Shown here piece after piece: positions 1 to 8,638 of a DNA stretch of 64,000 nt. Position 1 is the first letter of the stretch, and every line of letters starts with the position of its first letter. The stretch covers positions 5,022,001 through 5,086,000 of the forward strand of contig OZ245788.1 of the NCBI GenBank assembly GCA_965228065.1, written 5' to 3'. A program made the translations under genes and the position numbers. Source of the DNA: Sphingobium_A sp965228065. GTDB lineage: Bacteria > Pseudomonadota > Alphaproteobacteria > Sphingomonadales > Sphingomonadaceae. Below the pieces are notes generated by a model. It was given only the letters and a program-made list of their open reading frames with translations, was not told the DNA's origin and did not search any database.

Positions 1-2
1 TG

Positions 3-860
3 CTCCGTGCCGGGCTTATCAACGACAGCCAGTTCGGTGCTCTCGCACAGGGAGGAAATGCTCGCTTCAACTTTGCCGAGAATGACCTGCTCGTATCCAG
101 CAGCGCAGGGTTCCAGCAATCCGCGCGCAATGACACCAGCACGCGATTCGAGGCGGGCAAGCAGGCCGGTCCGGACACAATCGAACATTTCATGGGCGGC
201 GGCGAGGAAGGCCGTGCCGCGATGGCCAACTGGCTGCAGGGCGGGTTCGAGATGGACCGCAAAGGCGAGTGGCGGCTGAAGCCGCAGGTTGCCGATACCC
301 TACAGCGCGACGTTCAGGCGGTCATGGCGCAGACAGGGTGGCAGCGGTCGCTGAGCCGCTCGGCGGACAAGCAAAATGCCATGGGAACAGCGGTTGACCT
401 AGACATCGGCGGCGGGGCCTCAGCAGAGTCAGGGGGACGAAGCACATCTGATAGCACGAAAGGCAGCTCGCGCGGTGGCCGGGGGGCACAGGGGCACGTC
501 GGGGGCACCCTCGGATTCAATAGTACGGAGACCAGCGTGACGAGTTCGAGCGCGTCGGCGACGATGGACATCGTCAATTATGATGTTCGCAATGCAATAG
601 CAGCGGCGGAGCGGGCCGCTTCAAAATCAAGCAATCCGCAAAGAGCCTTCTCGGAGGAGTTGGGACGACAGGTCCTTGGACCCCAAGGACTTCGAAACCG
701 GTATCTCGAAAACGCAGATTCAGGCAGAGGCACGTTCGACTATGCAGCTCCCATCGTTTCGGGAGAACAGTCCTCGGTGCTAAGCAGCGGGAGGCTAACC
801 GGTGATCGGGATCATGGCAGCAACGATGGCGACCCGTCATTCAAGACACGCAAGGATTAG
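3..860 (+). CDS. traG: TraG-like conjugal transfer protein, C-terminal part (cut by window edge)
   Basis: The frame is open from base 3 with no start, so the gene begins outside the window and about 285 C-terminal residues are visible. The segment is soluble, rich in Gly, Ser and Gln, and has stretches such as EHFMGGGEEGRAAMANWLQ and a low-complexity GGASAESGGRSTSDSTKGSS region. This resembles the long hydrophilic tail of F-type TraG proteins, whose membrane N-terminus works in mating-pair stabilisation and whose tail acts in the periplasm or recipient. The family call rests on tail composition and context only, because the diagnostic N-terminal domain is not in view. It ends four bases into the tail-to-tail neighbour on the other strand. 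If right, the window starts inside a conjugative element or plasmid-derived region. Confidence 0.6.
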   Translation, partial: LRAGLINDSQFGALAQGGNARFNFAENDLLVSSSAGFQQSARNDTSTRFEAGKQAGPDTIEHFMGGGEEGRAAMANWLQGGFEMDRKGEWRLKPQVADTLQRDVQAVMAQTGWQRSLSRSADKQNAMGTAVDLDIGGGASAESGGRSTSDSTKGSSRGGRGAQGHVGGTLGFNSTETSVTSSSASATMDIVNYDVRNAIAAAERAASKSSNPQRAFSEELGRQVLGPQGLRNRYLENADSGRGTFDYAAPIVSGEQSSVLSSGRLTGDRDHGSNDGDPSFKTRKD

Positions 861-1297
861 CGTCCGTGGCGCCGTGCCCGGCTCTTGGGGCTACCAATCC
901 ACATCGAGCCAGAAAGCGGACTGAGTGGATCCATATAAGCAGGGGGACTACCCGGCGTTCGCCGGTGGAAGGCGCTCGCCCTGCCGTGTTCGGCTGGGTA
1001 CGTTTCGCTCCAAGCGTCGCTCTCGCGCCACCTCCGGGCGAAGCCAAACCCCAGAACGATAAGAGCCGTCACGGGAAGAAAGACAATATTGAGGTAGATA
1101 CCAACGCTGCTGGTGTAGAAATCCGCGAGGAAGTCGATCCCGAAAGGTGATCCGGCAGGAAGCCAGTAGATGGGGATCGCAGCCCACCAGAGCTTCGCGT
1201 ACCATGGACGCCACAGATAGTCCGCAGCGCGCGGCCGAACCCACTCCTCGGCTGGAACGACCGGTTCATCCATATTGGTGGCAGAATCTGGCGACAT
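857..1297 (-). CDS. Small membrane protein of unknown function next to traG
   Basis: This 146-residue protein starts at MSPDSATNMDEP, chosen because an AGGAA lies about ten bases upstream of that ATG; the open frame continues further upstream but without membrane-protein character. Two hydrophobic stretches are visible: LWWAAIPIYWLPAG at about residues 36-49 and IYLNIVFLPVTALIVLGFGF at about 68-87. A basic, Pro/Ser-rich tail follows. It is probably an inner-membrane protein with two spans. The stop overlaps the traG stop by four bases, tail to tail. Small membrane proteins of unknown role are common beside tra genes in conjugative elements, so an accessory transfer or entry-exclusion role is possible but not shown. 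I do not recognise the family. Confidence 0.5.
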   Translation of the reverse strand: MSPDSATNMDEPVVPAEEWVRPRAADYLWRPWYAKLWWAAIPIYWLPAGSPFGIDFLADFYTSSVGIYLNIVFLPVTALIVLGFGFARRWRESDAWSETYPAEHGRASAFHRRTPGSPPAYMDPLSPLSGSMWIGSPKSRARRHGR

Positions 1298-1584
1298 TTG
1301 ATCCGCGTTCCTGTGCGTGACGGTTATAGCAAAATCCGCACGCTTTTGGAATCGACGATCTGGAATGGATGGGAAATATTCATGGCGCATAGCCAATCTC
1401 CTCCAGCCGCGATCCCCCCTTCCCCTCCGACCCGGAATTTCGGCCATAGGGTCATGCCATGCGGCCGAGGGGGGCGCCCAATGAACATTTAGACCCGTCG
1501 GCAAAATGTGACGGAAGCGCAAAATTATGTCATGACATTGTCCGGCATGTCGGGTATGAGGGGTGGATCGAAAGGAGGTGTGTC

Positions 1585-1872
1585 ATGGCTTCTGCTACCG
1601 CCCGAACTGAGAAACTCGATCTACGCCTGTCACCCACTGCAAAGCGGACGCTTCAACAGGCTGCGCTCGCTGCGCATCGCTCGGTCAGCGAATTCGTGCT
1701 GGAAAGCGCATTGGCGCGCGCTGAAGAGACGCTCCCCGATCGTCGGGAGTTCAATCTGGACGCGGACCAGTGGGCGGCATTCCTGGCAGCACTCGATGCG
1801 CCCCCTCGCCACACGCCAAGGCTGGCTGAACTGCTTACAAAGCCGAGCGTGTTCGAGCAGGACCCAGGTTAA
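1585..1872 (+). CDS. DUF1778 antitoxin of a type II toxin-antitoxin pair
   Basis: The 95-residue protein begins MASATARTEKLDLRLSPTAK, preceded by a strong AAAGGAGG ribosome site, which decides this start over an upstream ATG at 1459. The N-terminus (EKLDLRLSPTAKRTLQQAA, then SVSEFVLESAL) is a ribbon-helix-helix fold typical of DUF1778 antitoxins. The C-terminal half (FNLDADQWAAFLAALDAP) matches the region that wraps and neutralises the partner toxin in this family. It lies eight bases before a GNAT gene, the usual order of AtaR-AtaT/TacA-TacT pairs. The protein should bind its own promoter with the toxin. A role in element maintenance or phage defence is inferred from the mobile-element context. 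Confidence 0.9.
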   Translation: MASATARTEKLDLRLSPTAKRTLQQAALAAHRSVSEFVLESALARAEETLPDRREFNLDADQWAAFLAALDAPPRHTPRLAELLTKPSVFEQDPG

Positions 1873-1880
1873 GCGCACCG

Positions 1881-2384
1881 ATGGCGCCCCAGTTTCGCAT
1901 TGAAAAGCTTCGCCGCGACCATGCCATCGATGTTTTCGATTGCGGTCGCGAGGAGCTCAACCGGTTCCTGTCGCGCTACGCCTGGCAGGCGCAGCAAGGC
2001 GGGGCATCCCAGTCCTACGTTGCCCTAACCGGAGACGAGGTTGTGGGTTTCCACACTCTGGTTGTGGGGCATGTCGATCATAGTGATGCGCCCGATCGCC
2101 TGACAAAGGGAATGGCGCGGCACCCCGTTCCGTTGATGATCCTTGCACGGCTCGGCGTTTCGACTGGCTATCAAGGAAAAGGGCTCGGCTCCGGTCTTCT
2201 GAAAGATGCCCTCACGCGGACTTTGCAGGCAGCCGATATCGCTGGAATTCGCGCAATCGCTGCACATGCCAAGGACGAGGCTGCACGCCAATTCTATCAG
2301 AATTTCGATTTCATCCCAGGGTTATCGGATCCAAATCACATGTTCCTATTGTTGAAAGATGCCCGGCGGCATCTCCAAGGGTAA
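1881..2384 (+). CDS. GNAT acetyltransferase toxin (AtaT/TacT-like)
   Basis: This 167-residue protein has the GNAT fold. Near residues 26-38 it reads FDCGREELNRFLS, the hallmark start of toxin-type GNATs. An acetyl-CoA pyrophosphate loop is visible as GVSTGYQGKGLGSGLL (about 93-108), and a late Tyr sits in AARQFYQNFDFIPG. Family members acetylate the amino group of charged aminoacyl-tRNAs and so stop translation. It follows the DUF1778 antitoxin by eight bases, consistent with co-translation, and its length is normal for the family. No inactivating change is seen. The target tRNA cannot be predicted from the sequence. Confidence 0.88.
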   Translation: MAPQFRIEKLRRDHAIDVFDCGREELNRFLSRYAWQAQQGGASQSYVALTGDEVVGFHTLVVGHVDHSDAPDRLTKGMARHPVPLMILARLGVSTGYQGKGLGSGLLKDALTRTLQAADIAGIRAIAAHAKDEAARQFYQNFDFIPGLSDPNHMFLLLKDARRHLQG

Positions 2385-2410
2385 TTGCGAAGAACAGAAA
2401 CAGGACAGCC

Positions 2411-3325
2411 ATGCGAACAGAACTCGATCATCTCCCTCTAGCGAAGCGGCGCGAGCTTGATCGTGTCGTTCAAATTCTGTTCGAGGAATTCGATGATGCA
2501 CATGGCAAACCTGACGGCCAGCGCAAGCTTGGCCGCATACTGAAGGTCATTCTCTACGGCTCCTATGCGCGCGGCAACTGGGTTGATGAGCCGCACACGG
2601 CAAAGGCATATCAATCGGACTTCGATCTGCTCGTCATCGTCAACCAGAAGGAGCTTACCGATCGCGTGGCTTACTGGGAGAAGGCCGACGAACGCCTGAA
2701 CCGCGAGCGGACGATTACCCAGAATTTAAAGACGCCCGTAAACTTCATTGTCCATTCCCTTCAGGAGGTAAATGACGGGCTCGCGCACGGGCGCTCCTTC
2801 TTCATAGATGTCGCGCGCGACGGAATCGCGCTTTATCAAGCCGAGGACAGCGAACTTCATCAGCCGAAGCCGAAAACACCCGATGAGGCGTTCACGGCGG
2901 CTTCCGAGTATTTTGAGGAGTGGTTCTCTGCGGCCGTCAGCTCCAGAAAGATATTTCACTTCTGTATGTCGCAGGAGGAATACCGGGATGCCGCCTTCAA
3001 TCTGCACCAGGCATGTGAACGGCTGTATCATTGCGTCCTTCTCGTCACGACCTTCTACACGCCACACGTCCACAATCTGGCGTTCCTGCGTACTCAGGCC
3101 GAACGGCAATCCAATCATCTTTTCGAGGCATGGCCCCGCGACAATGCCCGGGCCAGAGCGCGTTTCGCGAAGCTCAAGGACGCATATGTGAAAGCGCGCT
3201 TCTCAAGGCATTATCGCATCACAGAGGAAGAACTTACCTGGCTATCCGAAAGGGTGGAAGAGCTTGGCCGCCTCGTCCATGAGGACTGCACGTCGCGTCT
3301 CGACCAACTGCGCGCCGCGCTTTGA
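2411..3325 (+). CDS. Nucleotidyltransferase-HEPN fusion protein
   Basis: The 304-residue protein joins two domains often found as a toxin-antitoxin pair. The N-terminal half is a minimal nucleotidyltransferase: ILYGSYARGNW around residues 47-57 gives the GSxxRG motif, and SDFDLLV supplies the metal-binding D70 and D72. The C-terminal half from about residue 155 is helical and HEPN-like (AASEYFEEWF, AFNLHQACERLYHC, YVKARFSRHYRI). In split MNT-HEPN pairs the nucleotidyltransferase AMPylates and silences the HEPN RNase; single-chain versions are common in alphaproteobacteria and less studied. No clear Rx4-6H RNase motif is evident, so the HEPN part may not be a nuclease. It begins 26 bases after the GNAT toxin gene, in the same direction. 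Confidence 0.82.
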   Translation: MRTELDHLPLAKRRELDRVVQILFEEFDDAHGKPDGQRKLGRILKVILYGSYARGNWVDEPHTAKAYQSDFDLLVIVNQKELTDRVAYWEKADERLNRERTITQNLKTPVNFIVHSLQEVNDGLAHGRSFFIDVARDGIALYQAEDSELHQPKPKTPDEAFTAASEYFEEWFSAAVSSRKIFHFCMSQEEYRDAAFNLHQACERLYHCVLLVTTFYTPHVHNLAFLRTQAERQSNHLFEAWPRDNARARARFAKLKDAYVKARFSRHYRITEEELTWLSERVEELGRLVHEDCTSRLDQLRAAL

Positions 3326-3706
3326 TTGGACCGGTATAGCGGGACGATGGCAAAACTTCGATAATAAGCGTGGCCGCAAACAGGAGTGACCTTAAAGCTG
3401 CCTTGATGCCGAACCGGTGAAATGGCGAGGCTGTCGGGAACTGACGACCAGAATAAGACGCTCAGCGAGCGATTTCCTCTCCACAATTCCTGACAGTATT
3501 CTATTCGAGCGGTTGTCGACCATAATCAGTCGTTCCGCTCATCGCCGAGGACCGACCGCTTTTCCTTCCACCCTGTTACTTTCTACCTTGAGCATGACGA
3601 TCGCTCTGTTTGGTGACCATCGGTGGACAACCGTGCGCGTTGCGATATGGTTGGGGTCAAGGAATGCGGGCGGATGCCGTGACGCACTAGGGGGACGGCG
3701 AAGGGC
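3326..3706. other. Intergenic region before the SIR2-like operon, no gene seen
   Basis: This 380-base stretch carries no convincing open frame. It should contain the promoter of the downstream three-gene operon, but I could not pick a clear -35/-10 pair. It includes a short AT-rich patch near 3480-3500. Confidence 0.4.
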
Positions 3707-5455
3707 ATGACGGTCGAAGCGGCAACCAACGCAACGATCCCCGATGTCCTGGCACAGCTCGACGGTGATTTCGCGCCGATGGCAAACGCCTTCGGCAACG
3801 CCGCGTTTGCGCTTTGGGTCGGGTCGGGCATTTCCTTCGGTCGGGCGCCCGATCTCGGTGTGATCGCCGCGAGGGCGCTCGAGTTTCTTCGCCTGAAGGC
3901 GGTGGATCCTGCAACACAAGCGACATTCGAGCCAGCGCTGCGAGCGGCCATTATCGAGAGCCATACCGATGTCGCGCTCGCCGTACCTCACTTTGAAACC
4001 GCTTTCGGCGCTTGGCCGGATGAAGTTCGGGTGCCAATTATCAGCGGGCTGTGGAACCGTTACTCACAGCTTCTCAATATCCGCCTCCCCAACACCGACG
4101 AAGATTATATCCTGTGGGATGCGGTCGATGTGCGCGATGCATTTAGCAATCCTCCAGCGCCAGGCTGCGCCCATCTCAGCATCGCGATCCTCGTCCTGGA
4201 GGGTGTGCTGCGCGAGATCGCGTCGGCTAATTGGGATGGATTCATCGAAGCCGCTATCGAACGCCTGGGCGGCGGCCTGCCCGGCAATCTCCAGGTGGTG
4301 GTCGATCCCGCACATTTGCGTGACAACCCCGGTAAGGCGCGGCTGATCAAGTTTCACGGCTGCATTGTCCACGCGACCGAAAATCAAGAACTCTATCGCA
4401 AATTCCTCGTGGGTAGCACGAGTCAGATCAACGCTTGGCCCCACCAGCAGCTCTACACAGCTATCCGCAATGAGGTCATCTCGCTCGCGACAAATCACCG
4501 CGCGCTGATGACGGGGTTGTCGCTTCAGGACGGCAATCTACAGGCGGCCTTCAACGTCGCGCGTCAGGCCAATCCTTGGCCTTGGCCATGCGACCCACAG
4601 GCGCATGTCTTCTGCGAGGGCGACCTTGGCAACGGCCAACGCCTGATGCTCCAAACGGTCTACGCGGGCAGCTATAACAACGCGATCGCCGACATCGAGA
4701 ACAGTGCGCTGCTGGTTGCCTGGGGCGAGCAGGTGCTGCTCGCCCTGGTCTTAAAGGTCCTCACCGACAAGCTCAGCGCGCTGATCGACGTGGCGCTCGA
4801 GGGGCAAGTACTCGCGACCGACCGTGCGGTGCTGGTCGGCTCATTGGCGCGGTTGCGCGATGCCGTGGCGGGGTTCGCAACCGACGACCGCACCGCTTTC
4901 CTCGAAAGCGCGATCTTGGTCTGGTCGCGGCTCCTCAGCCTCTTTCGGACGGGCAAGCTGCCCCATGGCGCCGGCGCATACGAAGTGCTCACCGGCGGTC
5001 CGGTCGGCGGGGTCGGCCAAGATCAGAACGCCCGCGTGGCCTGCCTGGGTGAACTAGGCGTCGCGCTGGCGCTCCTTCAGCATGGCGTCGACAATGGACT
5101 CTGGACCTTGGCACCGCCTTTGAACGACGAGTTGGTCTCGGGTGCAATCGCAGGAATCGCCAGCTGGGAGGACGCTGACCCGCGCCCCCTCTTCTTTGCG
5201 CGCTCGGCCGGCGTAGCCATCGCGCTAGAGAAAAGTGGCGCATTCGCTAACGACAACGCGATCGTGATCCATGCGGACGAGGCTTGGCATGTGATGCAGG
5301 AGGCGATCGTCGGCGACAGTCCACGCAATATGAGTAGGAGCCCTGGCCGCACCGGCAGGGTCGGAACGCAGCATGTCTGCTTGGCCCGGATGGTCTCCGG
5401 CGAGACCACCGCGGCTGGCCTCGCCGCGCGGTTCGTACAGGAGCTATCGCTGTGA
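3707..5455 (+). CDS. SIR2-like domain protein, putative NAD-consuming effector of a three-gene defence system
   Basis: The 582-residue protein carries diverged SIR2 landmarks in order. The nucleotide-loop motif LWVGSGIS is at residues 36-43. ANWDGFIE, with N175 and D177, matches the TNxD motif. LIKFHGC contains H217, the likely catalytic His, and GLSLQD (270-275) resembles the usual G-S-x-x-D near the fold end. The remaining C-terminal half is helical and unrecognised. SIR2 domains in defence operons usually cleave NAD+ and abort infection, rather than deacetylating proteins. The next gene overlaps by four bases (GTGA), and an SMC-like ATPase follows, so this is best read as the effector of an ABC-three-component or Lamassu-like system. 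The SIR2 call comes from motifs only. Confidence 0.72.
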   Translation: MTVEAATNATIPDVLAQLDGDFAPMANAFGNAAFALWVGSGISFGRAPDLGVIAARALEFLRLKAVDPATQATFEPALRAAIIESHTDVALAVPHFETAFGAWPDEVRVPIISGLWNRYSQLLNIRLPNTDEDYILWDAVDVRDAFSNPPAPGCAHLSIAILVLEGVLREIASANWDGFIEAAIERLGGGLPGNLQVVVDPAHLRDNPGKARLIKFHGCIVHATENQELYRKFLVGSTSQINAWPHQQLYTAIRNEVISLATNHRALMTGLSLQDGNLQAAFNVARQANPWPWPCDPQAHVFCEGDLGNGQRLMLQTVYAGSYNNAIADIENSALLVAWGEQVLLALVLKVLTDKLSALIDVALEGQVLATDRAVLVGSLARLRDAVAGFATDDRTAFLESAILVWSRLLSLFRTGKLPHGAGAYEVLTGGPVGGVGQDQNARVACLGELGVALALLQHGVDNGLWTLAPPLNDELVSGAIAGIASWEDADPRPLFFARSAGVAIALEKSGAFANDNAIVIHADEAWHVMQEAIVGDSPRNMSRSPGRTGRVGTQHVCLARMVSGETTAAGLAARFVQELSL

Positions 5456-6078
5456 GTCAGTCTCTGCTCGTTCGAGGTCTGGTGCAGCGCCTCGAAGCCA
5501 ATGACTATAAGGCGCTTTCGACCCCCTTTCGGGTTGCCTCGGTGGATTTCGACTTCACTGCCGCGCTGCTCGGGACAGGTGGCAGGTCGCTTGACCTGAT
5601 CCTCATTGTCGATACCGCAACAGGCGATTTTGGCGATCGTGATGCCGCGTCGGTGCGGCAGCGGGTCCATTCGCTCAGCCGAGCATTCGACGTCACCCAG
5701 TCCCGCTATCTGCTGACGGTGATCCTCGCCGGCGCGAGCCTGGCGAGCCTCGTCGAGGCGCTATCGCCGATCTGCCGCGTGCTTAGCATCGAGGATGCCG
5801 CGCTCGGTGCCGATGGTGTACCCAGCAGCGCCGAAGCCCTGGAAGCGCTCGATGACCATATCCGGTTGTTGCTGCCGCTCGATCTCCAGCTCGATGACAA
5901 TGTCGAAGCGACAGCGCCGGCCGATCCGATCGCCGAGTTGCTCGCCGCGCTCCCGACCGATCTTGATCAGGAACTGCTGACTGGACTCGCTGCGGCGTCG
6001 ATCCGCGGCGATGGGGCTGTAACCCGAGCGCTGGCCAAGCGCGTCGGTGAAGTCCTGGTCCTGGAGCCCGGCGCGTGA
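5452..6078 (+). CDS. Middle component of the SIR2/SMC operon, unknown fold
   Basis: The 208-residue protein starts at a GTG overlapping the SIR2-like stop, and its own stop overlaps the next start, so translation of all three genes is coupled. It has no signal peptide or membrane span. The N-terminal half mixes strands and helices (SLDLILIVDTATGDFGDRDA, YLLTVILAGASLASLVEAL) and the C-terminal third is acidic and helical. I do not recognise a named family. By position and size it corresponds to the middle component of ABC-three-component systems or LmuC of Lamassu, which bridges the SMC ATPase and the effector. That assignment is inferred from gene order, not from residues. Confidence 0.6.
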   Translation: MSQSLLVRGLVQRLEANDYKALSTPFRVASVDFDFTAALLGTGGRSLDLILIVDTATGDFGDRDAASVRQRVHSLSRAFDVTQSRYLLTVILAGASLASLVEALSPICRVLSIEDAALGADGVPSSAEALEALDDHIRLLLPLDLQLDDNVEATAPADPIAELLAALPTDLDQELLTGLAAASIRGDGAVTRALAKRVGEVLVLEPGA

Positions 6079-8501
6079 CTGGCCCCATGCTCCACTCGCT
6101 CGACCTGAACAATTTCCGCAGCATCCGTGGCACCGTACACGCGCCGCTCGATGCGAAGGTGGTGCTCGTGCATGGCGAAAATGGCGCCGGCAAGACGAGC
6201 CTATTGTCGGCCATTGAACTTGCGCTGACGGGACGGGTCATCGCGCTCGAACGGGCTGATCCAGACTATGCCAAACAGTTGCTGCTCCGCGACGCCCAGG
6301 CGGGCCGGGTGGGCGTTCGCACCACCGGCCTCGAGGGGCTCAACGACTTCGAGACCCTGCTCGCCCGCGATGGCATCAGCAACAAGGCGATGCTCCCGAT
6401 TGATCCGGCGAGCTTCTTCAGCGAACGCTGCTATCTGCCACAAGCGATGCTCGGCCAGCTACTGCAGATTTATCAGGATTCAGATTCTTCCCCTGATTCG
6501 CCACTCGCGCGGTTCGTGACCGAACTGCTTGGCCTCGATCGGCTCGATGCCATCGAAACCGGCCTCCTTCCGGTTGCTGATCTGCGAAACTTCCGGAAAA
6601 CGAGCCCCGGCTACGCCCCGACCGAGAGCGAGAAGCAGCGCCTCGATCGCCTGATCACCGACCATCAACAGGCCCGGACCGTCGCGCAGCGCGCCCTGAC
6701 GGCGATCGTCGCGGAGATCAATGCGGCCTGGAAACGCCTGGGCCAGACCGACACGCTTGCGGAAACCGATCTGGAGGGCCTCGGCGAGCGCCTGGCGCAG
6801 TTGTCGGACGAAGCGGCTGTCGCGCCGCTCATCGATCAGAAGCGAACCGTGGAATCGCTTCGGCGCGGATTGGCGGGTGGCACTGCGGCGACAACAGAGG
6901 TGGACCTCGCCGTCGCCCATCGCACGGCCGCCGATGCGCTCGGCCGCTGGATCGCCGACTATGGTGTCGCGTTCGATAGGATCGATGGAGAGGTCACGAA
7001 GCTACTACCGACGCTCGCGACGCCGGCCAGCGACACCAAGGTCTGGCTCGATGCGGCAACCGTTCAGATCGGCGAGGCCCGTCGTCAGGCCCGTGAGCGT
7101 TCGGTCCAGGTGACCATCGACGCGGCGCGCAAGATCACGCTCGCCGCCGAACTCGAAGTCGAGCGCAAGAATCTTGCGACGATCGATAAGGAGATCGCGC
7201 TGATCGGAAAGAATGCGGGCTCGCTTGCTGAGATGCTTGCCGAGATCAGCGCCGTGATCGACTCCGACGTTTGCCCTGTCTGCGACCGCAATTATTCGGA
7301 GAAGGGCGACGGCGCTCTCATCGACCATGTCCATGCCAAAGTGACCCAGCTGTCGGGCTCAGCCGAGCGCCTATTGGCGCTTGGCCGTAACCGGTCGACC
7401 CAGCAGGAACAGATCGACCGCCTTGTTCGCGAGGAAGCAACGCTCGGCGCGCGAGAGATGAAGACCGAGGCCGCCGCCGACCTTGCCCGCCGGGCCGCCG
7501 ATCTTGATGCCGTCGCTACCGAGCTGGCACGTCTCGCGCAGCCGATCGGCGAGCGGGTTGAAATCATCTCGCTGGAAACGTCGACCCGCCGCACGTTGAG
7601 TGACCATCAGGCACGCAGCCAGTCGCGAGCGGCGACCGCCGGACATGTGGCGACGCTGGCCGAAGCGCTCGACCTTGCCGCACCGGACCCCTTGCGCCCG
7701 CTCAGTGACGTGATGCAGGACATCGGGACCGCCATCGACGTCAAGCTTACGGCCATAAATGGCCGCGAAGAGGCGCGGCGTTCGATCAGGGACAATCTGA
7801 CCCAGGCCGATATGCAGTTCGGCCGTCTCCGCGAAGCGGATGCACTGCTCTCTCGGGATCGGGCGACCGAGCGTCTCCACGATGCGGCGCTGAAGCGAGC
7901 CGCGCGGATCCGTAAGGACGGGCAGACCATCAAGGATGCCGTCGAAGCGGTGCGCGCGCAGATCATCAGCCGCGCGTTCAATGATCGGCTGAACCGGCTG
8001 TGGCGCGACCTGTTCATCCGGCTCGCACCGACCGAGCCTTTCGTTCCAGCGTTTCATGTGCCAACCGAGCCGACCCACAAGCTCAAACCGAAACTCGTAA
8101 CGCGCCACCGGGCCGGTGGCGGGGGTGGAACCCCCGGCGCGATGTTGAGCGCCGGCAACCTCAACACCGCAGCGCTCACCCTGTTCGTGGCGCTGCATCT
8201 GACGGTAGCGCCGCAGCTGCCCTGGCTGATCCTCGACGATCCAGTCCAGTCGATGGACGATGTTCACATCGCCCATTTCGCGTCCTTATTGCGGACGCTG
8301 TCGAAGGAGCATGGCCGTCAGGTGATCGTCGCGGTCCATGACCGCCAGCTGTTCGAATATCTGCGTCTCGAACTCAGCCCCGCGTTTGAGGATGACAGCC
8401 TGCTTACTCTCGAGCTGACACGCAACACGACGCGCGACACCGACCTTCTATCCAAGCGGTTCCAGCACAAGCCAGAGACGGCGCTGCGCTTCGCGGCTTA
8501 G
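6075..8501 (+). CDS. SMC/Rad50-like ATPase with zinc-hook motif (Lamassu LmuB-like)
   Basis: The 808-residue protein starts at GTG 6075, favoured over ATG 6087 because GGAG lies about nine bases before it. It opens LNNFRSIRG and has a Walker A loop GENGAGKTS (residues 34-42). Long charged coiled coils follow, with CPVC at residues 400-403 in the middle, the zinc-hook position of Rad50. A signature-like LSAGNLNTA lies near 691 and Walker B WLILDDPVQSMDD near 717. A His appears in the late VAVHDRQLF switch. Such proteins sense foreign or replicating DNA ends and release a toxic effector. It is the last gene of the SIR2 operon. An ordinary repair ATPase is less likely given the effector gene and the lack of a MRE11/SbcD partner. 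Confidence 0.8.
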   Translation: MTGPMLHSLDLNNFRSIRGTVHAPLDAKVVLVHGENGAGKTSLLSAIELALTGRVIALERADPDYAKQLLLRDAQAGRVGVRTTGLEGLNDFETLLARDGISNKAMLPIDPASFFSERCYLPQAMLGQLLQIYQDSDSSPDSPLARFVTELLGLDRLDAIETGLLPVADLRNFRKTSPGYAPTESEKQRLDRLITDHQQARTVAQRALTAIVAEINAAWKRLGQTDTLAETDLEGLGERLAQLSDEAAVAPLIDQKRTVESLRRGLAGGTAATTEVDLAVAHRTAADALGRWIADYGVAFDRIDGEVTKLLPTLATPASDTKVWLDAATVQIGEARRQARERSVQVTIDAARKITLAAELEVERKNLATIDKEIALIGKNAGSLAEMLAEISAVIDSDVCPVCDRNYSEKGDGALIDHVHAKVTQLSGSAERLLALGRNRSTQQEQIDRLVREEATLGAREMKTEAAADLARRAADLDAVATELARLAQPIGERVEIISLETSTRRTLSDHQARSQSRAATAGHVATLAEALDLAAPDPLRPLSDVMQDIGTAIDVKLTAINGREEARRSIRDNLTQADMQFGRLREADALLSRDRATERLHDAALKRAARIRKDGQTIKDAVEAVRAQIISRAFNDRLNRLWRDLFIRLAPTEPFVPAFHVPTEPTHKLKPKLVTRHRAGGGGGTPGAMLSAGNLNTAALTLFVALHLTVAPQLPWLILDDPVQSMDDVHIAHFASLLRTLSKEHGRQVIVAVHDRQLFEYLRLELSPAFEDDSLLTLELTRNTTRDTDLLSKRFQHKPETALRFAA

Positions 8502-8638
8502 GCCGCCGCGGCTTCAGAGCCGGGTCTTCTCCATCTGGACTTGATGGTCATCGACCCCGCTATTCCGGTTTCATGGAAGCGGATATGTATCAGCACCCTA
8601 GCACCACTCGCGTGCTCGAAGTGCCGCGTCGGCGGTGG

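Noticed and set aside
3211..3486. 91-codon minus-strand frame overlapping the end of the nucleotidyltransferase-HEPN gene
   Set aside because: The N-terminal part overlaps intergenic sequence and the rest is antisense to a real gene. It could be part of a dispersed repeat, but this cannot be judged from one window.
6075..8501. Reading the zinc-hook ATPase as SbcC/Rad50 DNA repair
   Set aside because: There is no MRE11/SbcD nuclease gene beside it, and it is coupled to a SIR2-like effector gene.
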